Below, piece after piece: positions 6,150 to 12,162 of a stretch of 12,162 nt of DNA. Position 1 is the first letter of the stretch, and each line of letters opens with the position of its first letter. The notes beneath the pieces are model-generated. The model did not search any database, was not told the origin of the DNA, and was given only the letters and a program-made list of their open reading frames with translations. The stretch comes from Alkalibaculum bacchi. GTDB lineage: Bacteria > Bacillota > Clostridia > Eubacteriales > Alkalibacteraceae. Where the stretch lies: the NCBI RefSeq assembly GCF_937875145.1, contig NZ_CALNCS010000102.1:1-12162 (forward strand), in the 5' to 3' direction. The translations under genes were made by a program, and so were the position numbers.

Positions 6150-6196
6150 CTAAATTCATAATGATAAATACTAGAAATAGAAAGTGGTGTGATATA

Positions 6197-6580
6197 TTGG
6201 GTAAAAGTAGTAATCTATTAAAATTTAAACATTTTGCCTGGTCAGGAGTTGAAAAAGAGGATTTTAAGCCTTCTATTGAGGGAGAAATAAATCAAAATGA
6301 AACCACTGTGCAACATATCATTGAAAACGGCTTTGGCACATGCTTTCATTTGAATTATTATGAATGTAGCTTCGATGGCTTTACTCCCCTTGAAAAATTA
6401 CAAGAAGTCCACGCAGTTATTGTGGCTAGAGGAGAAGGGAAAATAATAGTAGATGATGATATTTATATTGTTAAGCCTATGGACATTGTCATCATCCCAA
6501 AAGGAGCCTCACATCAATTTATTAGTACAGATGATGAACCCTTTGGTTTTTTTTGTATAATAAATAAGGTGGTAAGCTGA
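6197..6580 (+). CDS. Small single-domain cupin protein, function unknown
   Basis: The protein has one cupin beta-barrel (127 aa from the chosen start). Core segments are F-H-L-N-Y-Y-E at about 50-56, L-E-K then V-H-A-V-I-V-A-R-G (65-79), V-K-P-M-D-I-V-I-I-P (92-101) and S-H-Q-F (105-108), ending G-F-F-C-I-I. Related cupins, as I recall them, carry L-E-K-H-x-H-x-H at the first motif. Here the first two of these histidines are L68 and E70; only H72 and H106 remain, so metal binding may be altered or lost. I start at TTG 6197, with a weak GGTG site seven bases upstream. The ATG at 6161 adds 12 residues but has no ribosome site and lies at the predicted transcript start. The last codons (N-K-V-V-S-stop) fall in an 8-base repeat. 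Substrate and pathway are unknown, and its neighbours give no clue. Confidence 0.8.
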   Translation: MGKSSNLLKFKHFAWSGVEKEDFKPSIEGEINQNETTVQHIIENGFGTCFHLNYYECSFDGFTPLEKLQEVHAVIVARGEGKIIVDDDIYIVKPMDIVIIPKGASHQFISTDDEPFGFFCIINKVVS

Positions 6581-6600
6581 CAAAGTGGTAAGGTGGTAAG
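6569..6600 (+). repeat. 8-base repeat spanning the cupin stop codon
   Basis: Four 8-base units stand in register: GTGGTAAG (6569-6576), CTGACAAA (6577-6584), GTGGTAAG (6585-6592) and GTGGTAAG (6593-6600). Three are identical; the second is unrelated and holds the stop codon TGA (6578-6580). The longer copy AAGGTGGTAAGC also occurs twice (6566-6577 and 6590-6601). Confidence 0.75.
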
Positions 6601-6606
6601 CAAATA

Positions 6607-6622
6607 TGCGACTTGCGTCGCA
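6607..6622. repeat. GC-rich hairpin after the cupin gene
   Basis: TGCGAC (6607-6612) and GTCGCA (6617-6622) form a perfect 6-bp stem around a TTGC loop. No T-tract follows, so it is not a normal terminator. It resembles in size and position the hairpin after trxA (4731-4743), and like that one it is followed by 7-base-phased sequence. Confidence 0.6.
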
Positions 6623-6719
6623 GTGAACATGGGACAATGAACATTTAAAATTATACTAAAAATAATAAAACTAGCATATTTGTACTGTTCAATGTTTATT
6701 ATTCATTTTTCATTGTTCA
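6623..6719. repeat. Two facing arrays of 7-base units
   Basis: On the plus strand GTGAACA, TGGGACA and ATGAACA follow each other at 6623-6643. On the minus strand five units run from 6719 to 6685: TGAACAA, TGAAAAA, TGAATAA, TAAACAT, TGAACAG. Both sets share a TGAACA-like core with a strict 7-base step and face each other across 41 bases of AT-rich DNA. RNA from the region could fold through TGAACA/TGTTCA pairing. No coding potential is seen. Confidence 0.6.
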
Positions 6720-6729
6720 ATAAAAATAT

Positions 6730-6756
6730 AAGCTCCTAGGTGCTAGGTATGAGCTT
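6730..6756. repeat. Nested inverted repeat, possible second terminator
   Basis: AAGCTC (6730-6735) can pair with GAGCTT (6751-6756), and inside it CCTAG-GTG-CTAGG (6735-6747) forms a smaller stem. CTAGGT repeats with a 7-base step (6736 and 6743). On the minus strand it is followed by a T-rich stretch, TATATTTTTATT, so it may back up the gyrA terminator. Confidence 0.4.
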
Positions 6757-6759
6757 TAT

Positions 6760-6789
6760 AAAAAATCAGCCACCCGCTGGTGGCTGATT
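6760..6789. terminator. Rho-independent terminator of gyrB-gyrA
   Basis: An 11-bp perfect stem (6764-6774 with 6779-6789) has the loop CGCT. On the minus strand it follows the gyrA stop by about ten bases and leads into a run of T residues (6765-6760), a strong terminator. In the plus direction the stem is followed by GCTATTTTTAT, so it may also stop transcription coming from the cupin side. Confidence 0.92.
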
Positions 6790-6799
6790 GCTATTTTTA

Positions 6800-9271
6800 T
6801 TATTCTTCTGAATCTATGTCTATATCTTCATCTTCATCTTCGCTGATCACTTTCGTTACACTTATGATCTTTTCATTTTTTTCTAATTTCATTAAACGTA
6901 CGCCTTGAGTACTTCGACCCATCACAGATATATCTGATGTCTTTATGCGAATGATGATTCCTTGATTATTAATCATCATTATTTCATCTTCTTTGTCACA
7001 TATGATGATTCCAACTAGACTTCCAGTTTTGTTTGTTATTTTATAGGTTTGTATGCCTTTTCCAGCTCTATTTTGAGCACGATATGCAGAATCATCAGTA
7101 AGCTTGCCATAACCATTTTCAGTGACGCATAAGATATATTTATCTTGATCAAGGATACCTACACCAATAACTTCATCATCTTCGCGAAGCGAAATTCCTT
7201 TTACTCCTATAGCAGTTCTACCCACAACTCTTATTTCATTCTCTGAGAATCGAATAGCATATCCATTCTTTGTCCCCATAATCACTTCTTGATTTCCATC
7301 CGTTAATTCCACTGAAATCAGTTCATCGCCTTCATTTAAGGTAATAGCAATAAGCCCATTTTTCCTAGAGGAATCATACTGAGAAAGATCTGTTCTTTTT
7401 ATGATTCCATTTTTTGTGCTCATAAGCAAATAGAAATCATCGACAAATTCCTTAATTGGTATTACTGTTGTTACCTCTTCATCTTGCTCTAATTGAAGTA
7501 TATTCACTATGGCTGTTCCTCTTGCTTGTCTAGAAGCTTCTGGAATTTCATATGCCTTTAAGCGATATACTTTACCTTTATTGGTAAAGAATAAAATATA
7601 ATGATGGGTGGTAGTCGTAAATAGATAATTTACAAAGTCATTATCTCTTGTACTTAAGGCGGTTATACCTTTTCCGCCTCGTTTTTGGGCAGTATAGGTA
7701 CTTGCTGATATTCGCTTAATATACCCAACATGAGTCATAGTAATTACTACGTCTTCTTCATCAATTAAGTCTTCTATGGATATATCTTCATAATCCTCTT
7801 CAAAAGCAGTTCTTCTTTCATCGCCATATTTTTCTTTTACTTGAAGAAGCTCTTCTTTTATGACTTCAAAAATGAATTTATCATCTGATAAAATCCTCTT
7901 GTATTCTGCTATTTTTTCCATCAACTCACTGTATTCAAGATCAATTTTTTCTCTCTCTAAACCAGTAAGCCTTTGAAGACGCATATCTAGTATTGCTTGG
8001 GCTTGTTTTTCAGATAGCGCAAATTCAGCCATTAAACCATCTTTGGCAACTTCACCGTTTTTAGATGATCGAATGATTGTAATGACGCGGTCAATATTAT
8101 CTAAGGCAATTCTTAAGCCCTCTAGTATATGAGCTCGATCTTCTGCCTTTTGCAAATCAAATTGAGTCCTTCGAACAATAACCTCTTTTTGATGGTCTAT
8201 ATAATATCCTAACATTTCCTTTAGGTTTAGAACTTTTGGTTGATTATCTACTAAAGCCAACATAATTACACCAAATGTATCTTGTAATTGAGTATGTTTA
8301 TATAATTGATTTAGGATTATTTCCGCATTAAAATCTCTTTTTAAATCTATAACAATTCGAATACCATTTCGATCTGTCTCATCACGAAGATCTGAAATTC
8401 CTTCTACTCGTTTTTCTTTTACTAAATCAGCTATTTTTTCAACTAATCGAGATTTATTTACCATATAAGGAATCTCTGTAATGACAATTCGTTGTCTTGT
8501 GTTTGTAATATCTTCTATTTGAGTCTTAGCTCTTATTTTTATCCTGCCTCTACCTGTAGTATAGGCGCTTTTCATACCTTCTCTTCCTAGAATAATACCA
8601 CCAGTAGGAAAATCTGGGCCCTTTACATATTGAATTAAGTCTTGAATACTGCTATCAGGATGATCTATAAGATGTATTGTAGCATTGATGACTTCATTCA
8701 AGTTATGAGGCGGGATATTTGTGGCCATACCTACTGCAATTCCTGAAGATCCATTTACTAATAAATTTGGATATCTAGCAGGTAAAACCATTGGCTCCTT
8801 TTGAGTCTCATCAAAGTTAGGCATCCAATCTACAGTATTTTTATTAATATCACGAAGAAGCTCCACAGTGATTTTAGCCATTTTAGCCTCTGTATATCTC
8901 ATGGCAGCAGCGCTATCTCCATCTATAGAACCAAAATTACCGTGTCCATTTACTAATAAATACCTGTAATTAAAATCCTGAGCCATTCGAACTAAAGCAT
9001 CGTAGACTGAACTATCCCCATGAGGGTGATACTTACCTAGTACGTCCCCGACAATTCTGGCACACTTTCTATATGATTTTTCAGGGGATAAACCCAGTTC
9101 GCTCATAGCATAAATAATTCTTCTGTGAACTGGCTTTAAACCATCTCGAACATCTGGAAGTGCTCTTCCTACAATTACGCTCATAGCATAATCAATATAA
9201 GACTTTTTCATCTCATGTTCGATATCTATTGGCAATACTTTATCGTGTTTTTCCATGTCCATATTATCCAT
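6800..9271 (-). CDS. gyrA: DNA gyrase subunit A
   Basis: GyrA is the DNA breakage-reunion subunit of gyrase (A2B2), which adds negative supercoils using ATP hydrolysed by GyrB. The 823 residues are complete. The winged-helix domain carries catalytic Y126 in A-M-R-Y-T-E with R125 beside it. The GyrA box, the hallmark separating gyrase from topoisomerase IV, reads Q-K-R-G-G-K-G (529-535). Six-bladed pinwheel repeats follow, and the end is a very acidic tail (about 808-823). In the quinolone region H-P-H-G-D-S, S87 and D91 match S83 and D87 of the E. coli susceptible enzyme. AGGAGGT six bases before the first ATG decides between M1, M4 and M6, and overlaps the gyrB stop. The gap to gyrB is 11 bases, so the two are surely co-transcribed. 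Confidence 0.98.
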   Translation of the reverse strand: MDNMDMEKHDKVLPIDIEHEMKKSYIDYAMSVIVGRALPDVRDGLKPVHRRIIYAMSELGLSPEKSYRKCARIVGDVLGKYHPHGDSSVYDALVRMAQDFNYRYLLVNGHGNFGSIDGDSAAAMRYTEAKMAKITVELLRDINKNTVDWMPNFDETQKEPMVLPARYPNLLVNGSSGIAVGMATNIPPHNLNEVINATIHLIDHPDSSIQDLIQYVKGPDFPTGGIILGREGMKSAYTTGRGRIKIRAKTQIEDITNTRQRIVITEIPYMVNKSRLVEKIADLVKEKRVEGISDLRDETDRNGIRIVIDLKRDFNAEIILNQLYKHTQLQDTFGVIMLALVDNQPKVLNLKEMLGYYIDHQKEVIVRRTQFDLQKAEDRAHILEGLRIALDNIDRVITIIRSSKNGEVAKDGLMAEFALSEKQAQAILDMRLQRLTGLEREKIDLEYSELMEKIAEYKRILSDDKFIFEVIKEELLQVKEKYGDERRTAFEEDYEDISIEDLIDEEDVVITMTHVGYIKRISASTYTAQKRGGKGITALSTRDNDFVNYLFTTTTHHYILFFTNKGKVYRLKAYEIPEASRQARGTAIVNILQLEQDEEVTTVIPIKEFVDDFYLLMSTKNGIIKRTDLSQYDSSRKNGLIAITLNEGDELISVELTDGNQEVIMGTKNGYAIRFSENEIRVVGRTAIGVKGISLREDDEVIGVGILDQDKYILCVTENGYGKLTDDSAYRAQNRAGKGIQTYKITNKTGSLVGIIICDKEDEIMMINNQGIIIRIKTSDISVMGRSTQGVRLMKLEKNEKIISVTKVISEDEDEDIDIDSEE

Positions 9272-9282
9272 TTAAGCACCTC

Positions 9283-11187
9283 CTATATGTCCAAGTTCTT
9301 AACTTTTTTCGCATTTTTTTCAATGAATTCACGCCTTGGCTGAACTTTATCTCCCATCAAAATGGTAAAAGATTCATCTGCCTTTATGGCATCATCTATT
9401 GTAACTTGTAATAAAATTCTCGTAGAGGGATCCATGGTCGTTTCCCAAAGTTGTTCTGGATTCATCTCTCCTAGACCTTTATATCTCTGGAGAGAAACAT
9501 TATTGTCTCTTCCGATTTCTTCCATAACCTTTTCTAGCTCTTCATCACTATAACAATACTCTATTCTCTTACCCTTTTGTACTTTATAGAGAGGTGGCTG
9601 AGCAATATAAATGTAGCCAGCATCGATTAACCCTCTCATATATCTGTATAAGAAAGTAAGCAAAAGAGTTCGAATATGAGCGCCATCAACATCCGCATCT
9701 GTCATTATAATAATTTTATGATACCTGGCACTATCAATCGAAAATTCTGGTCCTATATTCGTTCCAAAGGCTGTAATCATAGAGCGAATGGTATCCGTAT
9801 TCAATATTCGATCTAATCTAGCCTTTTCAACATTTAAGATTTTTCCTCTTAGTGGAAGAATTGCTTGTGTCTTTGGATCTCTACCTTGCTTTGCAGAACC
9901 ACCTGCTGAATCTCCCTCAACAATGTATATTTCAGATAGAGCAGGATCTTTTTCTCTACAATCGGCTAATTTTCCAGGTAATGCAGTACTCTCTAGTACA
10001 CTTTTTCTCCTAGTCAATTCTCTAGCCTTTTTTGCAGCATTTCGAGCTCTGGCTGCAGTTAATGATTTTTCAATAATGACCTTAGATTCATTAGGATTTT
10101 CCTCTAAAAATGATGCGATAGCATCATTTGCAACAACTTCTACAATACCTTTTACTTCTGTATTACCTAATTTCGTCTTCGTTTGACCTTCGAATTGAGG
10201 GTCCGTCAATTTTATACTAATAATTGCTGTTAAACCTTCACGAACGTCTTCACCACTTAAATTTTTATCGCTGTCTTTTAAATACTTGTACTGCCTTGCA
10301 TAATTATTGATACACCTTGTAAGAGCAGACTTAAAGCCATTTAGATGAGTTCCGCCCTCCATAGTGTTAATATTATTGGCATATGCATATATATTTTCAC
10401 TATAATCCTCTGTATACTGCATTGAGATATCTACTAATATATCATCCTTTTTCTTTTCAAAGTTAATGACTTTTTCGTGTAAAGGATCTTTATTTCTATT
10501 TAAATATTCTACAAAAGAAATAAGACCACCCTCATAGTGGTATTCATTGCTTTGTTTTTCTTCCCGCTCATCTTCTAATTTTATTTTAATGCCCTTATTT
10601 AAAAAAGCCAATTCTCTTAAACGATGCTCTAATATTTCATAATCGTATACTAATTCCTCGAAAATCTTGTGATCTGGTCTAAAGGTTATTTTAGTCCCTG
10701 TACGATTGGTTGTCGCTACTGCTTCTAATTCAGATGTAGGTACTCCTCTTTCATAAGTTTGCCTATATACCTGTCCATTTTGTTTTATTTCTACATGTAA
10801 AGACTCGGATAATGCATTTACAACAGAGATACCAACGCCGTGGAGCCCCCCTGAAACCTTGTACCCTCCACCACCAAACTTTCCACCAGCATGTAATATG
10901 GTTAAAGCCACTTCTACTGCTGATTTTTTCATTTTTGGGTGCATTCCTGTAGGGATTCCCCTACCATTATCTATAACCGTGATTGAATTATCTTGGTGAA
11001 TAGTAACTGTAATTTTATCACAATAGCCTGCTAAAGCTTCATCGATACTATTGTCTACAACTTCATATACTAAATGATGCAGGCCTTTTGAACCTGTACT
11101 ACCAATATACATTCCCGGTCTTTTTCTAACAGCTTCTAAGCCTTCTAGTACTTGAATTTGCTCCGCACCATAATTCTCTTGTGCCAT
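9283..11187 (-). CDS. gyrB: DNA gyrase subunit B
   Basis: GyrB is the ATPase and TOPRIM subunit of gyrase. The 634-residue protein has a GHKL ATPase domain with catalytic E42 and N46 in E-V-V-D-N, D73 in I-D-N-G-R-G-I-P, the glycine-rich ATP lid at 101-119, and the transducer Q-T-K motif at 335-337. The TOPRIM domain follows, with E424 in E-G-D-S-A-G-G and D497, D499 and D501 in T-D-A-D-V-D-G binding magnesium. R447 in L-P-L-R-G-K stands where E. coli has K447, a common Gram-positive state. The C-terminus, V-K-N-L-D-I, is the usual end of GyrB, and the large insert of Gram-negative enzymes is absent. AGGAGGA lies six bases before the ATG. It has its own promoter behind recF and leads straight into gyrA. 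Confidence 0.98.
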   Translation of the reverse strand: MAQENYGAEQIQVLEGLEAVRKRPGMYIGSTGSKGLHHLVYEVVDNSIDEALAGYCDKITVTIHQDNSITVIDNGRGIPTGMHPKMKKSAVEVALTILHAGGKFGGGGYKVSGGLHGVGISVVNALSESLHVEIKQNGQVYRQTYERGVPTSELEAVATTNRTGTKITFRPDHKIFEELVYDYEILEHRLRELAFLNKGIKIKLEDEREEKQSNEYHYEGGLISFVEYLNRNKDPLHEKVINFEKKKDDILVDISMQYTEDYSENIYAYANNINTMEGGTHLNGFKSALTRCINNYARQYKYLKDSDKNLSGEDVREGLTAIISIKLTDPQFEGQTKTKLGNTEVKGIVEVVANDAIASFLEENPNESKVIIEKSLTAARARNAAKKARELTRRKSVLESTALPGKLADCREKDPALSEIYIVEGDSAGGSAKQGRDPKTQAILPLRGKILNVEKARLDRILNTDTIRSMITAFGTNIGPEFSIDSARYHKIIIMTDADVDGAHIRTLLLTFLYRYMRGLIDAGYIYIAQPPLYKVQKGKRIEYCYSDEELEKVMEEIGRDNNVSLQRYKGLGEMNPEQLWETTMDPSTRILLQVTIDDAIKADESFTILMGDKVQPRREFIEKNAKKVKNLDI

Positions 11188-11220
11188 ATGTGTTCCTCCT
11201 GTTCACTCTATAGAAGCTTA

Positions 11221-11249
11221 ATTATAATATAATTAATGGAATAAAACAA
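11221..11249 (-). promoter_or_regulatory. gyrB-gyrA promoter with palindromic -10 region
   Basis: On the minus strand TTGTTT (11249-11244) and a perfect TATAAT (11226-11221) are 17 bases apart, giving a leader of about 25 bases before the gyrB ribosome site. The -10 lies in a 19-base AT-only palindrome, TTAATTATA-a-TATAATTAA (11218-11236). Gyrase promoters are often sensitive to supercoiling through an easily melted -10 region; here that is only a suggestion. I see no terminator after recF, so read-through is also likely. Confidence 0.6.
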
Positions 11250-11252
11250 ATC

Positions 11253-12162
11253 TCATGTCTCTTTTACTATTTGTCCACGTTCTATAGTATATATTTTTTT
11301 ATTAAAGTTTTCCAGAAAATCTTCGAAATTCATCTCAGTACACGTGATGAATACCTGAGAGGACTCAAAGTATTTAATAATTTTTTCTTGTCTTTTTACA
11401 TCTAGCTCTGACATAACATCATCTAATAAAATAATGGGATTCTCGTCGATTTCTGATTTTATTAATTCGATTTCGGAGAGTTTTAAAGATAGGGCAGCTG
11501 TCCTTTGCTGACCCTGTGAACCATAAGTCTTTGCATCGAAGTCATTTATAGTAACTCTTATATCGTCAACATGAGGGCCTATACTAGTATATCCTTTTTG
11601 TATGTCTCTTTCTAAATTTTGGCGAAATTTCTTTTTGTATACTTCCTCTAGATGATCGATGTCTTCACCATTTTTAATAATATTGGAGATATAAAATAAT
11701 TTTAGTTCTTCTTGCTTATTTGTTAAAGTATAGTGTATTTCTTTTGTGATAGAATTAATCTTTTTTAAAAAGTTGATTCTAGAAATGATAATCTTCTGTC
11801 CTAAATGAACCAGCTGTTGATCCCATACTTCTAATGTTTCTTTACCGTAATTGCTACGGCGTAGAGATTTTAGTAAATTATTTCTCTGATAGAGGGCTCT
11901 TGAGTAGTCTCTAAGGACATTTCCGTAGCTTGGCTTTGTATTGTTTAACCCACTATCAATAAATTTTCGCCTTAGATCTGGACCTTCTTTGATCATTTTT
12001 AAATCCTCTGGGCTAAAGAGTACAACTTGAATCTTTTCCCAGAGAGCACTTCTTTTATTTGCCTTCTTATCATTGATATAAATAGCGCTCTTATTGGGTT
12101 TATTCAAGGAAATCCGTACATGATCTTTGTAGTACTGTTTATGAAAAGTCCCTTCTAGAAGG
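11253..12162 (-). CDS. recF: DNA repair protein RecF (5' part outside window)
   Basis: RecF is an SMC/Rad50-like ATPase that helps load RecA at single-strand gaps with RecO and RecR. The reading frame is open to the window edge, with L-L-E-G-T-F at the first visible codons. The N-terminus, with Walker A and roughly the first 60-70 residues, is therefore missing from the window, not from the gene. A TTG at 12107 is only an internal codon: RecF-like sequence continues upstream of it. Visible landmarks are V-L-F-S-P-E-D-L (about 12020-11997), G-P-H-V-D-D, the ABC signature G-S-Q-G-Q-Q-R (about 11522-11502) and Walker B L-L-D-D-V-M-S-E-L-D (about 11426-11400). The stop lies 65 bases before gyrB. 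The small remB/yaaB gene often found here in Firmicutes is absent. Confidence 0.96.
   Translation of the reverse strand, partial: LLEGTFHKQYYKDHVRISLNKPNKSAIYINDKKANKRSALWEKIQVVLFSPEDLKMIKEGPDLRRKFIDSGLNNTKPSYGNVLRDYSRALYQRNNLLKSLRRSNYGKETLEVWDQQLVHLGQKIIISRINFLKKINSITKEIHYTLTNKQEELKLFYISNIIKNGEDIDHLEEVYKKKFRQNLERDIQKGYTSIGPHVDDIRVTINDFDAKTYGSQGQQRTAALSLKLSEIELIKSEIDENPIILLDDVMSELDVKRQEKIIKYFESSQVFITCTEMNFEDFLENFNKKIYTIERGQIVKET

Larger units (their letters stand above)
5849..6160. other. AT-rich divergent intergenic region between rpe and the cupin gene
   Basis: This gap of about 310 bases holds a promoter candidate for each flanking gene, listed separately. A 21-codon open frame on the minus strand (5954-5889), with a protein-like composition of Lys, Glu, Asp and Leu, has no ribosome binding site. 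A dyad-like TTGTGA-N6-TTACAG lies at 5955-5972. The stretch 5973-6119 is plain AT-rich sequence in which I see no gene, RNA motif or repeat. Confidence 0.5.

Noticed and set aside
6623..6719. CRISPR array
   Set aside because: The repeats are 7 bases long with no spacers, and no cas genes are nearby.
9788..10186. 132-codon open frame on the plus strand
   Set aside because: It lies wholly antisense to the TOPRIM/transducer part of gyrB, which is unmistakable; it is a shadow frame.
12105..12107. TTG at 12107 as the recF start
   Set aside because: The frame stays open to the window edge and the residues upstream of it fit RecF, so this is an internal leucine codon.

Overview
The window is AT-rich, tightly packed bacterial DNA with strong GGAGG-type ribosome binding sites. 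Read right to left it gives recF, gyrB and gyrA, the standard block near the chromosome origin of Firmicutes. Further along come rpe, a rubredoxin, and the cluster of Orn/Lys/Arg decarboxylase-like gene, tmk, holB and ricT known from Bacillus and Clostridia. RicT points to a Bacillus/Clostridia-type lineage; a ferredoxin and a rubredoxin point to an anaerobe. My inference is a spore-forming-type clostridium, perhaps close to Alkaliphilus/Natronincola. The genus is not proven by the sequence.

Layout on the minus strand, which is the likely leading strand: recF (5' part outside the window), a promoter, gyrB and gyrA separated by 11 bp, and a strong terminator. Then rpe and rubredoxin. Then the decarboxylase-like gene, tmk, holB and ricT, which are tightly spaced or overlapping and probably form one operon. 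Last are a promoter and the first 11 codons of a probable ferredoxin. Only two genes lie on the plus strand, a thioredoxin and a small cupin protein, so both probably run head-on to the replication fork.

The main block covers DNA upkeep: RecF (repair), gyrase (supercoiling), Tmk (dTTP supply) and HolB (clamp loader). RicT is an RNA-processing and sporulation partner. Thioredoxin, rubredoxin and ferredoxin add redox functions.

I see no phage, IS element, CRISPR array, tRNA or rRNA, and no evidence of a new multi-gene system. The most unusual material is non-coding. Behind both plus-strand genes lies a short GC-rich hairpin followed by sequence arranged in 7-base units. The cupin gene's stop codon lies within an 8-base repeat. 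These look like a family of short tandem intergenic repeats. Smaller points are a cupin that seems to have lost metal-binding histidines, a Cys/His-rich tail on RicT, an unexplained palindrome between the decarboxylase-like gene and trxA, and possible but weak Rex-like sites near rubredoxin and rpe.
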